From a virus, in the IMG/VR virus record IMGVR_UViG_3300032053_006749, positions 1 through 50,400 of that record: a stretch of 50,400 bases of DNA; one strand, given 5' to 3'. The notes under the pieces are model-generated. The model worked only from the letters and a program-made list of their open reading frames with translations, made no database searches and was not told the DNA's origin. Below, in pieces: positions 33,159-41,717 of this stretch. A program made the translations under genes and the position numbers. Position 1 is the stretch's first letter. Every line of letters begins with the position of its first letter.

Positions 33159-34005
33159 TTCGATAGTGTGTGATAAGACGTTTGAGTGTTGCATCAATGT
33201 CGTATTGTTGTGTGAACCCCAACCCCTTCAGTTTGGTCGTATCCAAATACGAATGCCTTACTTGAACGATGTTGTGGAAATTAGTCGGTTCAATCTGAAC
33301 TATTTTGGACGCCGAACCCGCATATTCAATCGTCTTATTGATAATGTCCAAGAATCGCAGCGGAATGCCACTTCCAATGTTGTAAATCTGATTGACAGGT
33401 GCTTTGTCCATGCACAACTTCATTGCTGTGCAAACGTCGTCCACGTAGATGTAATCACGTAGCACGTCCCCGCCATAATAGAGTTCCACGTCTCGGTTAT
33501 GAACAATTTCTTTTACGAAGTGCTGTAGAGCATTCTTCTTTCGTGAAATCTTACCATCTCCCTCGCCGAGCACATTGGCGAGACGAAAGATTCTGTACTT
33601 GTATCCAAACGTATTACACCAACAAATGAGCATCTGTTCTGCACAGCGTTTGGTGATGGAATAAAATCCAGTTGGATTGCACTGTGAGAAATCTTCTCGG
33701 AATGGAATTTCATTGTTCTGACCATAGACGAACCACGAACTTACGAAGTTGATGACAGGAGGTTCTTCAAACGTTGTTCCTTTGATAGCGTCTAGCACTT
33801 CCATCAACACCGTAAGATTGGTATCAATGTCAACATGAAGGTCTTTGTGGACATTATAATTGTCAATTGTGCTGATTAAGTAGAGTATGTTCGGAGAGTA
33901 GGGAGTTCTAAAATCACGACCAATTCGCTCACTGTCGGCAGGAAACATCTGGCAAAAACGATTGCCAATAAATCCGCTTGATCCAAATACAGAGGTTCTG
34001 CTCAT
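33148..34005 (-). CDS. NAD-dependent sugar reductase/epimerase (SDR, CDP-abequose synthase-like)
   Basis: A 285-residue extended SDR enzyme. SVFGSSGFIGNRFC is the nucleotide-binding motif; FVSSWFVYGQ is the active-site strand; FYSITKRCAEQML gives Tyr-x-x-x-Lys; RDYIYVDDVCTAM is the substrate segment. Placed directly upstream of the RfbH-like gene with an 11-base overlap, it probably reduces or epimerises the 3,6-dideoxy intermediate, as RfbJ-type enzymes do. Specificity inferred from context. Confidence 0.72.
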   Translation of the reverse strand: MSRTSVFGSSGFIGNRFCQMFPADSERIGRDFRTPYSPNILYLISTIDNYNVHKDLHVDIDTNLTVLMEVLDAIKGTTFEEPPVINFVSSWFVYGQNNEIPFREDFSQCNPTGFYSITKRCAEQMLICWCNTFGYKYRIFRLANVLGEGDGKISRKKNALQHFVKEIVHNRDVELYYGGDVLRDYIYVDDVCTAMKLCMDKAPVNQIYNIGSGIPLRFLDIINKTIEYAGSASKIVQIEPTNFHNIVQVRHSYLDTTKLKGLGFTQQYDIDATLKRLITHYRNGN

Positions 34006-35027
34006 AACATTTTTAGGAGGGTAAGAATCTTCTTCGCCCTATGCACATACATATGGTTGTTCAGGCAGATGTCATATGCTTTTTTCGTTAAAATATCCCT
34101 CTCCTCGGGGTGTACGAGGTAATAATCAATGCGGTCTGTCCACTCCTTCTCCCCAACCACGGGGATAGAGTCTCCAAAGAAGTCTGTAACCAGTGGATTG
34201 TCTGAAATCTGGAAGTTTCCGCTCAGAGCAATCTCAAAAACACGTCCATTAACCTCTAGGCGATACTCTAGGTCATCTGCCTTCTCCATTTTGTGCAGCG
34301 GATAGTGAAAATTGATGTTTACCTTGGTGGAATTGTAGATGTTATTCAGATGTTCGTGTCCAATATGTGGATACTGAATCCCCTTGTAATTGTATCCTCC
34401 ACCGAAAATTCCACGATACCCCTTGTTCAGCACTGGATGTAAATACTTGTCTTCGCCACGGTATCCATGCGACAATTGACCCACGAAACTGACATCGTTT
34501 ACCCTCTCAACATTTGTTGGGAAGAAGTCTTTTTTGTGGGCAGACAGTTGAACGTGTCCGAAGTTCATTCCACGAACATCAAACTCCTTTTTGGAATGGG
34601 TGTGTTGAATTGATAGTTCAAACCAAAGGTCAACCAAATCCTTCGCCGTTTCAAAGTGTGGACGCCAATGGTCGCACAACACGGCGACTTTGGTGGTTGG
34701 ATAAGTCTTCTTGTAGAGACGCAAGTCTTCAATCATGGCGGGCGACAAGTCGTGCATGATAAGCAATTCTACCTGAGCATCTACTTCAAGGATACGGTAT
34801 TGTGCAGCGGGCAAGCGATAGGCAGTCCATCCAAGGTCTTCAAATCCTCTGGCCCAACCTTCACCTGTGGGGATGAAGTGCATAAATGGTTCATATACTA
34901 TTACTTTCATTGTTTGTTTAAGTGGTTCCCACGGACTTGGACTTTCTGTGCAACCACAACGTTTCCCATTGTCAGTCTCTTTTACAACCTCTTTGCACCG
35001 GCGACAATACCATTTTTGTTCATTCAT
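34002..35027 (-). CDS. Glycosyltransferase-like protein with N-terminal zinc ribbon
   Basis: A 341-residue protein (ATG 35027 overlaps the previous stop). Residues about 4-30 hold a four-cysteine cluster, WYCRRCKEVV then KRCGCTE, a small zinc ribbon. The rest resembles GT-B type transferases of the CgeB/DUF3880-like kind: VIVYEPFMHFIPTGEGWARG, VSFVGQLSHGYRG, VNINFHYPL and EVNGRVFEIALSG (the EALA-like helix binding the donor phosphates). Likely attaches a sugar to the virion or surface glycan. The zinc ribbon addition is unusual. Confidence 0.62.
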   Translation of the reverse strand: MNEQKWYCRRCKEVVKETDNGKRCGCTESPSPWEPLKQTMKVIVYEPFMHFIPTGEGWARGFEDLGWTAYRLPAAQYRILEVDAQVELLIMHDLSPAMIEDLRLYKKTYPTTKVAVLCDHWRPHFETAKDLVDLWFELSIQHTHSKKEFDVRGMNFGHVQLSAHKKDFFPTNVERVNDVSFVGQLSHGYRGEDKYLHPVLNKGYRGIFGGGYNYKGIQYPHIGHEHLNNIYNSTKVNINFHYPLHKMEKADDLEYRLEVNGRVFEIALSGNFQISDNPLVTDFFGDSIPVVGEKEWTDRIDYYLVHPEERDILTKKAYDICLNNHMYVHRAKKILTLLKML

Positions 35028-36544
35028 ACTTTTATCCAATCTGGTAGCACCAAGTCGTCAATGTTGAATCCTTCGGCAATCATAGCACGTCCGAACCAAG
35101 TTGAAGGCACGAATACCTTCTTGTCGGTGCGAGTGTTGAGATACGCTGCCCACCACCCAAAGCTGCTGTTGGAGATAATTAGATTTTTGTATCCGCTCAT
35201 TTTATAGAGTTCGGACCAATCCTCATCTTTACCCATGTATTGAATGATGACATCAGAATCGAATACAAGGTTCTCTTCACACCATTTGGGGTCGTCACTG
35301 AAAATGGCAACGTCCTTACAACCTGCCAATTTTACTGCCTTAGCAAAATAATCCGGCGTCAGTTGTGGGTGATGGTCGGGAAACTTGTAGTAATCACCCC
35401 TTCTTACCTGTATAGCGGTAATATCCCGTGTTTCTATCCTATGTGGTAGGAACAATTTCTGAATATACTCCCGGTTGTGGTCAAAATACCTCCATGATTG
35501 GAAGTGCCCCAGCAATTTGAGATTGGGTTTGAAAGGAATTGCTTCGTAGGTGCAAAGGTCTCGTCGGTGAACCTCCTTAACTGGTAGATTCTTGTCGAAC
35601 ACAATTTTGCTGAAAATGTTGCTCGTGTAGTTGTTCACATTACGTCCTTGGTTTGGGAGAATGTGTTCCTCATTATTGACCATGAGCACTGCGCCATTGT
35701 CTTTGGCAAGCGAAGCAGCGGCAGCAATCTCAAACATTTGGTTTCCCAATCCACCCGCCAGAGTGGGTGTTACGAATGAAATTGTTTCGTAAGGATTGCG
35801 GGAACGAACCACCATCTCAACACTTGGTCCAAAGGTTGCCATTTGGTCGGTATGCGCTCTTCCAAAATTGTTTTGTTGCGAATGATTGTATAGGTAAATT
35901 GGTTCCTTGACTCGGAATACTCGTTCTGGTGGGCATAGTTCCAAGGCAGCAAACATAATTGCCAAGTCGTCGGGTCCGACCAAGAACTTGTCATTGAAAA
36001 GCAAATCCTTTTTGTCAATCGCTTTCCATACAAACCCCCGCATGGTTTTTAGATGGGAAGACCTCCACGTATCCTTGCGATATGCTTTGGCAGCAATCAC
36101 GTCGGCGGGAAACTCTGAGTTCTGTGGATATGGTTCTACTACTTTGTCTCCACCTTCCCATACCAACATTCCGCCATAAGTCATCCAACATCCAGATTTG
36201 TTATAGATTTCATTCAGATAGGATAGGACGTTCTCAGCATAGAACATGTCATCTCCATCAAGGAACACGAGAATGTCATTGTCTTGGAGTTCAACCCCAA
36301 CATTGGATTCAACCTTGGAGTAGAACCACGTCTTGTGTTGGCGTGACATACTGCCATAGACGCTAAACCGAGGGTCGTCCTTGACCTTTGCCGTTGCCTT
36401 CTTCAATGTCTCATCCTTGGAGCAATCATCAAAGTAAATGACCTTGTAGTGAGGGTAGTCTTGACTCAGGACGGATCCGAGGTTACTTTCAACCCATTGC
36501 TCGTTGTTATAGCTACCTATCAGTATTATGAAGCGGTTATTCAT
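35024..36544 (-). CDS. Two-domain glycosyltransferase: GT2 plus GT11 (fucosyltransferase-like)
   Basis: A 506-residue fusion. Residues 1-230 are a GT2 domain: FIILIGSYNNEQWVESNL, IYFDDCSKDET and LVFLDGDDMFY (DGDD donor/metal site). Residues about 250-506 are GT11: TPTLAGGLGNQMFEIAAA, TAIQVRRGDYY (the HxRRxDY-like donor site), VAIFSDDPKWC, and NLIISNSSFGWWAAYLN (the SNSSFSWW signature). GT11 enzymes transfer L-fucose in alpha-1,2 linkage. The fusion suggests two consecutive linkages made by one protein. Neighbouring genes overlap at both ends. Confidence 0.8.
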   Translation of the reverse strand: MNNRFIILIGSYNNEQWVESNLGSVLSQDYPHYKVIYFDDCSKDETLKKATAKVKDDPRFSVYGSMSRQHKTWFYSKVESNVGVELQDNDILVFLDGDDMFYAENVLSYLNEIYNKSGCWMTYGGMLVWEGGDKVVEPYPQNSEFPADVIAAKAYRKDTWRSSHLKTMRGFVWKAIDKKDLLFNDKFLVGPDDLAIMFAALELCPPERVFRVKEPIYLYNHSQQNNFGRAHTDQMATFGPSVEMVVRSRNPYETISFVTPTLAGGLGNQMFEIAAAASLAKDNGAVLMVNNEEHILPNQGRNVNNYTSNIFSKIVFDKNLPVKEVHRRDLCTYEAIPFKPNLKLLGHFQSWRYFDHNREYIQKLFLPHRIETRDITAIQVRRGDYYKFPDHHPQLTPDYFAKAVKLAGCKDVAIFSDDPKWCEENLVFDSDVIIQYMGKDEDWSELYKMSGYKNLIISNSSFGWWAAYLNTRTDKKVFVPSTWFGRAMIAEGFNIDDLVLPDWIKV

Positions 36545-37530
36545 GCGAGTTCATTTTCAATCCACTTCACCCACTTTATTTTGTCAAAATAGTTGCTCTC
36601 TTGGAGCTTATGTTTTGCATAGTAACTGCAATGTTCATAGAACTTTGGATCGTTCTTCAATAGGAGTGCCAAGTGTCTTGCTTGATGGATGTCGTGGACA
36701 TTAACGCTCAACTCTGGAAAAAGATCATCTTGAGTTCCAACATTCCCATTACCAATGCATGGAATGCCCCAATAGGCACAATTCATACTGAACGTTCCTG
36801 CTGCCACGGTGGGCATGAGGTTTACTGCGTATTTGAACGATGATAGTTGTTTCATCCAATCATCCCACATGACCCACGGCAAGTGTGTAAGGTTGGGCAC
36901 CTGTTCTTCTCCCCTTCGCTTACAATGTGATGCTGGGACGTATATTGGGCAACCAAAGTCCATAGCGGTGACGTAGCTTTGAAATCCTCCATACCAGCGA
37001 GCAAAGTTTCCTCCGATGATAGCCTTATCATTCACTTCACGAATTTTTGGAAGGTTGGTGTCATACATCAGCGAGAATATAACAGACACCTTTGTCTGTG
37101 GGAACAATCCCTTGAAGAAGTGTGTGTCCGACTCATTATGGGCAAATAGAATGTCACACTCAGCGAGTTGATTGTAGAAATTGAACTGCGTGGCAATATC
37201 ATACTCATTGAATAACCACGCCGGTCCTTCTTGGACGTAACATACTTTCTGATTGTTCTTTTTGAGCGTGACAACGATTGGTTTGGAATAGATGCTGATG
37301 TCCTTATCTATACCGGGGGTTGTCATTTCCAAACCAACGGCGTTGAGTTTTACAGTTGCCTTTGGGAAGATGATGAAAATGGCGTCATAACCAGACACTT
37401 GCTCAAACTCATGAATGTTGAAGTGGTCTGCTTGCAGGGCGCACATCCATGCAAATTCAGTACGCATATTTGTATGTTCGGGAGGAATTTTCCCGTGAAA
37501 TGACATTTCGGTTAGGAATGCTACTTTCAT
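36541..37530 (-). CDS. Glycosyltransferase-like protein (GT-B)
   Basis: A 329-residue protein; ATG 37530 overlaps the previous stop, giving MKVAFLTEMSFHGKIPPEH at the N-terminus. Middle segments CDILFAHNESDTHFFKG and FGCPIYVPASHC and the C-terminal GTFSMNCAYWGIPCIGNGNVG fit the donor-binding half of GT-B glycosyltransferases. No exact family recognised. Part of the glycan island. Confidence 0.55.
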   Translation of the reverse strand: MKVAFLTEMSFHGKIPPEHTNMRTEFAWMCALQADHFNIHEFEQVSGYDAIFIIFPKATVKLNAVGLEMTTPGIDKDISIYSKPIVVTLKKNNQKVCYVQEGPAWLFNEYDIATQFNFYNQLAECDILFAHNESDTHFFKGLFPQTKVSVIFSLMYDTNLPKIREVNDKAIIGGNFARWYGGFQSYVTAMDFGCPIYVPASHCKRRGEEQVPNLTHLPWVMWDDWMKQLSSFKYAVNLMPTVAAGTFSMNCAYWGIPCIGNGNVGTQDDLFPELSVNVHDIHQARHLALLLKNDPKFYEHCSYYAKHKLQESNYFDKIKWVKWIENELA

Positions 37531-37991
37531 AGATCTCTGTATTCTTTGATAAAGTCGGAGCAGATGCCAAAGCACTGTTTCAAGTCTTTTTTGGTATATG
37601 AACTAATCTCTGGCATTACACCGATGGAAGCACGAGTTAGTTTCCTACCGGGATACGTCCATATAAACCCGTAACTGGTTAGGGTAAAGCTGTCATGTTC
37701 GTGCCAGAAATAATGTGGCAACCCAAACTCTTGTCCAACATCTTCCTTGGTAAATTCAAACAATGCATCAAGATTTTTACAATGTATCCATAGATTATCT
37801 GAATTTGCACCCAACCATTCCATGTCTAGTTTGTATTTTGGTTTGTCATGTCCCAACCACCACGATTTGTCATACCATACATCAATCTCCGCATCAAATC
37901 CATTATGAAGAGCGGCATCAATGTGTGATGGTTTGTTTTCCAGTTTGGGATTTGGACCATCTACATTTCCTCGGTGTGCAATGAGTATCAT
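37527..37991 (-). CDS. GDPD-like phosphodiesterase domain protein
   Basis: A 154-residue protein with the start of the glycerophosphodiester phosphodiesterase barrel: LIAHRGNVDGPNP (catalytic His-Arg), NKPSHIDAALHNGFDAEIDVWYD (metal-binding Glu-x-Asp) and WWLGHDKP (second His-Asp). Full GDPDs have about 250 residues, so this is a trimmed form. It could hydrolyse a phosphodiester in a glycan or lipid, or recycle a carrier. Overlaps both neighbours by four bases. Confidence 0.65.
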   Translation of the reverse strand: MILIAHRGNVDGPNPKLENKPSHIDAALHNGFDAEIDVWYDKSWWLGHDKPKYKLDMEWLGANSDNLWIHCKNLDALFEFTKEDVGQEFGLPHYFWHEHDSFTLTSYGFIWTYPGRKLTRASIGVMPEISSYTKKDLKQCFGICSDFIKEYRDL

Positions 37992-38713
37992 ATTATTTGG
38001 GGCAACACTACGGCGTTATCCATCACCATGTTTGAAGCAAGGTGTTCATCATTCCATTCCTCAAAATCCCACTTAGGAAGTTTCAGACTGTCATAGAATT
38101 GACGCACTTCAAAGAGACGACTATCCCACACGTTGTCAATGACAATCAATGTGTTATCGTGAGAAAACTGCAATGCCATTTCAAAGTCTTCTTTGGCACC
38201 TTGAAAGGAATGGTCGCCATCTACAAAAATCAAATCATACTTTCCAAATGCTTTTGAGCGTTCGATGAGAATGTCATAGTTTGCTTTGCGAATTTCTTCG
38301 GTTGACATTTTGGAAAAGGCTGGAAACGCAATGAGTGGGTCGTGGTACTTCCAAGTATCATAGGTTGTTGGGAAAGGATACCAATAACCGGGACGGACAC
38401 GGGGGTTGTATGGTTTCTTGTCCACTTCACCAGTGTAACCACCATACTTGATGTCAAACGAGTCAACAACGCCCTCCGTTCTATTATCATCCATTGCAAA
38501 TGCAATGCTATCGGAGCTGGCATAGTGCATAGAACCAATCTCTAACGCATTGACTGGTTTCAACATGAGGGTGAGAGTATAAAGACAGTTGCGAGCATGT
38601 GTCGCAGCACCGGCATACTTGGTGCCTTGGAGGATGCCGTTCTCCGGCCCTCTATCAATGTAATACTTGCCGAACTCTGCTTTGATGAATTCGATATGGT
38701 TTGTGTAACTCAC
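37988..38713 (-). CDS. Class I methyltransferase (Methyltransf_24-like)
   Basis: A 241-residue SAM-dependent methyltransferase. VNALEIGSMHYASSDSIAFA is motif I in altered form (the loop is less glycine-rich), VVDSFDIKYGG motif II, and YDLIFVDGDHSFQGAKEDFEM the conserved post-I segment of this family. NTLIVIDNVWDS is motif IV. It probably modifies a sugar or a linked amino acid. The insert around residues 95-130 (tyrosine/tryptophan-rich) is unusual. Confidence 0.65.
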   Translation of the reverse strand: MSYTNHIEFIKAEFGKYYIDRGPENGILQGTKYAGAATHARNCLYTLTLMLKPVNALEIGSMHYASSDSIAFAMDDNRTEGVVDSFDIKYGGYTGEVDKKPYNPRVRPGYWYPFPTTYDTWKYHDPLIAFPAFSKMSTEEIRKANYDILIERSKAFGKYDLIFVDGDHSFQGAKEDFEMALQFSHDNTLIVIDNVWDSRLFEVRQFYDSLKLPKWDFEEWNDEHLASNMVMDNAVVLPQII

Positions 38714-39342
38714 AATAGTCCTTCTTGTTTGAATTTTTCTATTACTATTGGCAAAAACTTTTCAGAGTCCAAGTGACAATAATCCTTATAATACTGCATT
38801 TTGGTCAGTCCGTCAACATTTATTAACTCTCGGACGACGGAACTAAAAATAATGCCTTTCTCTCGGCATTTCTGCTCCAAATAGTCATTCCATTCAAGAG
38901 TTATTTTATTTCTGGTCAAACAATCTCCAAAAACAGGTTCACTTGGGTTGTCATCGTGCCCACGGGTTGTTGACGGATGTCCTCCCCACCCTACCACCTT
39001 GTATCCGGCGTCCTGTAGATGACTGTGGACAGCAAAGAAGCGATCTATGCATTCGTGGACGACTTCTTTGGCATCTCGCTGCTGTAGGTCTGCCTGCTTC
39101 GGCAAATGCCATCGGCAGTCAACTTCCCCAATTGCGATAAGGATGGGGTCGTTAGGGGTGATGGGAAGCGAGTTTAGAAGGTTGACCATCATAGGAAGGT
39201 GATGGGCAACGAAGTTGTAGGCGATTACAGGACCGAGAGAGAATGAGCGAAAGTGTTCGTTGCTATTCTCACCTTCTCCAAACTTGGCGGGAGTTGAATT
39301 GGTGAAGAAGTGGGCATGGCTATTACCAAAAACATAAATCAT
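38710..39342 (-). CDS. SGNH/GDSL-type hydrolase
   Basis: A 210-residue protein. Block I is YVFGNSHAHFF with the nucleophile serine in GNSH; block III-like ILIAIGEVDCRWH; block V YKDYCHLDSEKF with Asp-x-x-His. This order of motifs is that of SGNH esterases and acetyltransferase-linked hydrolases. In glycan clusters such enzymes add or remove acyl groups on sugars. No signal peptide, so it acts in the cytoplasm. Confidence 0.62.
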   Translation of the reverse strand: MIYVFGNSHAHFFTNSTPAKFGEGENSNEHFRSFSLGPVIAYNFVAHHLPMMVNLLNSLPITPNDPILIAIGEVDCRWHLPKQADLQQRDAKEVVHECIDRFFAVHSHLQDAGYKVVGWGGHPSTTRGHDDNPSEPVFGDCLTRNKITLEWNDYLEQKCREKGIIFSSVVRELINVDGLTKMQYYKDYCHLDSEKFLPIVIEKFKQEGLL

Positions 39343-39659
39343 AACTCGTACTTATCTCCCTTTACGCATGGCAGTTTTATAACACAGGTGACGGCATCGG
39401 TCATGGCGAGGAAGTCAGTTTGGTCGCCCTTCTCGATCCAGATGATTTGGTCTGCTTCGTAGATTGCCCCGAACATGGTAACAGTGCCGCTCACTATCAT
39501 GGTAATCTCATCCGCTTCTTTGTGGTAGTGAATCGGGTCATAGTCGCCCGCCTTGTAACGTTTGATGCTGACTTCTACATCGTCGGTGGGGAATATGGAC
39601 GGCACAAAATTGCCAACAAACCAACCACCCTTAAAGTTTTTCCAATCGTAGAGCTTCAT
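39339..39659 (-). CDS. Cupin-domain protein
   Basis: A 106-residue single cupin. The first metal-binding motif is visible as YDPIHYHKEADEITMIVSG (His-x-His-x5-Glu), and the second half continues IIWIEKGDQTDFLAM. Comparable small cupins in glycan clusters act as sugar isomerases or regulators. It overlaps the downstream SGNH gene by four bases and the upstream GT2 gene by 29 bases. Confidence 0.65.
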   Translation of the reverse strand: MKLYDWKNFKGGWFVGNFVPSIFPTDDVEVSIKRYKAGDYDPIHYHKEADEITMIVSGTVTMFGAIYEADQIIWIEKGDQTDFLAMTDAVTCVIKLPCVKGDKYEL

Positions 39660-40344
39660 TTTGTCCTCGCAGTTGTTGTATCATTTCCGGTGTTGCTTCG
39701 CTAAACACTCGGTCTTTTTGTTTCAGCAACTTGACCGAAGAATGAGGGTTGAGTTTGAAATTGTATTTCTCCCGCACCTGCTTGGACCACTTGACATCTT
39801 CCGACTCTCCCCAACTCAAAGTTTCATCCAAGGGGAACTCTTGCATAACTCTACGTTTGGCAATCCAATATGCGCCCGAGATATACATGAATTTGGACAA
39901 GTCGCTCACATCGTATGGTAGCAATGATTGAAGATTGGGACTGCCATCAGGAGTGATGTCGTGTGGCCACAAAGTCCAATCACGGAAACGTGTTCCATCA
40001 GCATTTAAGATGGGAGTCATACACACATCAAAGCAACCGCCGAATATCTCTTCAAAGTTTCGATACCAATCCTTTTGGAGGGTAACATAGTCGTGCATGT
40101 AAACAATATTTTCAAAGCGTGCTTGCTCGGTGATGATATTCTTCTTGCGAGTTATCCATGCTTTCTTCTTGGTCTCGTCAAATGAAATCAAGCGGAGAGG
40201 TCCATTCTCATAGTCTTGGTCCCCGCCCACCACAATAACCTCATAGGCATCATCGTGGATATTCTCTGCCTCAATAGAAGCGAGCACTCGTTGGAGAGAG
40301 TCACGAGATCCGGGAGCGGTTATGATGCCAAAGGTGAAATTCAT
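39631..40344 (-). CDS. GT2-like glycosyltransferase
   Basis: A 237-residue GT-A protein. NFTFGIITAPGSRDSLQRVL, YEVIVVGGDQDYEN and IVYMHDYVTLQKDWY (an H/D acidic site in place of DxD) are followed by GAYWIAKRRVMQEFPLDE and SWGESEDVKWSKQV, the ED catalytic-base segment of this GT2 type. Its 3' end overlaps the cupin gene by 29 bases. Confidence 0.65.
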   Translation of the reverse strand: MNFTFGIITAPGSRDSLQRVLASIEAENIHDDAYEVIVVGGDQDYENGPLRLISFDETKKKAWITRKKNIITEQARFENIVYMHDYVTLQKDWYRNFEEIFGGCFDVCMTPILNADGTRFRDWTLWPHDITPDGSPNLQSLLPYDVSDLSKFMYISGAYWIAKRRVMQEFPLDETLSWGESEDVKWSKQVREKYNFKLNPHSSVKLLKQKDRVFSEATPEMIQQLRGQNEALRLEKL

Positions 40345-41717
40345 GCTTTGTATTTGTCTTGGAAGTAGGTTAAGTCTTCAGGAGTTCCAAGACCCCACAT
40401 CTTGTCAATGTGGAAAATCTTGATTCGTTTTCCATCTGCAATTGCCTCATTATAGACGGGTGCAACATAAAACTCGTTATTGACACGGAAGTTTTTTGCA
40501 ATCATCTGTTCGGCATACTTGACATAATCCGATCCTCGTTTCCAATAGTAGATTCCAACCGTCGCTTCGTTGCTAATGACTTTTTTCTCACGGACTTCCG
40601 TAACGAATCCATTATCGTCCAAGCGGACATAACTCCACTTTGGATGTGAATTGCCAAATGTGAGGATACCGCCATCAATGCCACTATCCATCATGGAATA
40701 CATGAACTCATTGCTATCCCATTCCACAAACTGGTCGGAGTTGGCAATGAGAAGAGGTTCGTCATTGTTGATGAATTCCTTGGCGAGTAAGGTAGTGCAA
40801 GCAGCACCTTCAGTTAGATGGTCCACCGTAACAACTTTGCTGCCGGGAGAAATGACACCAAGCAATTGGGGTAGATTGTATTTGGCACAGTGTTCGTCCC
40901 GCACTATGAATACATGCTCGGCGTCAACGTTGAGATTCTCAACGATGACTTGAATCATAGGTTTGTCATTGAGATTCTTAACCGCTATGAGGGGTTTGGG
41001 GAATGAATACCCCGCCGTGGCGAACCGACTGCCCGCTCCAGCCATTGGAATTAGAACTTTCATTTTGCGACCTTGCCATTTGGGTTTGTGACCAGTATTG
41101 CCTAACGCATCTGCCATTTCTTTGATGGGATGATATTGAACATCGTGGGAATCCCTTACTGCAAACAAATGCGCCCCACTGTCCACTGCTGCCTTGCGGC
41201 CAATATGAGAATCTTCGATGATGATGGTTTCCTTTGGAGATACACCCGCCTTAATCATACATTCAAGATACATCTCAACATTGGGTTTGGGATGGGTAAC
41301 GTCTTGATTGGAGAAGAAGAAATCAATGTATGGAATGAACCCCTTTTGCAGGAGCATGAGCTTTACAGTTTCACGGATGGAGTTGGATGCCACTGCCAGA
41401 ATGAATCCATCATTCTTTAGTTGACGGAGAACTTCACAGAGACGAACACTTGGTTCAAATTCTTGAATGATGGCACGGGTCTCTTGTTGTTTCTGCTTCC
41501 ATACCAAGTCGTGGGCGTCTTTCGGCAATCCCTTCTCGGCAGTAAGCATATTCAACTTCTTGGTAGTATTGAGACCGTCATATTTGGACAGGTGTTCATC
41601 TCGCCCAATAACATATTTTGGGTCAACCGTGGCCAGCGCACGGTTGAATGCTTCGTAGTGTATATCTTTTGCATCAACCAGTACTCCATCCAAGTCAAAT
41701 ACGATTAGTTTAATCAT
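40341..41717 (-). CDS. Fused HAD phosphatase/phosphoglucomutase and sugar nucleotidyltransferase
   Basis: A 458-residue two-domain enzyme. Residues 1-215 are a HAD hydrolase of the beta-phosphoglucomutase type: IVFDLDGVLVDAKDIH (nucleophile Asp and general acid), AVASNSIRETVKLML, HPKPNVEMYL and IIEDSHIGRKAA. Residues about 218-458 are an NTP-transferase: MKVLIPMAGAGSRFATAGY (nucleotide-binding loop), SFPKPLIAV (the Lys), LLIANSDQFVEWD (metal Asp) and MWGLGTPEDL. It likely prepares a sugar 1-phosphate and activates it to an NDP-sugar, the entry step of the island. Overlaps the neighbour genes by a few bases. Confidence 0.82.
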   Translation of the reverse strand: MIKLIVFDLDGVLVDAKDIHYEAFNRALATVDPKYVIGRDEHLSKYDGLNTTKKLNMLTAEKGLPKDAHDLVWKQKQQETRAIIQEFEPSVRLCEVLRQLKNDGFILAVASNSIRETVKLMLLQKGFIPYIDFFFSNQDVTHPKPNVEMYLECMIKAGVSPKETIIIEDSHIGRKAAVDSGAHLFAVRDSHDVQYHPIKEMADALGNTGHKPKWQGRKMKVLIPMAGAGSRFATAGYSFPKPLIAVKNLNDKPMIQVIVENLNVDAEHVFIVRDEHCAKYNLPQLLGVISPGSKVVTVDHLTEGAACTTLLAKEFINNDEPLLIANSDQFVEWDSNEFMYSMMDSGIDGGILTFGNSHPKWSYVRLDDNGFVTEVREKKVISNEATVGIYYWKRGSDYVKYAEQMIAKNFRVNNEFYVAPVYNEAIADGKRIKIFHIDKMWGLGTPEDLTYFQDKYKA

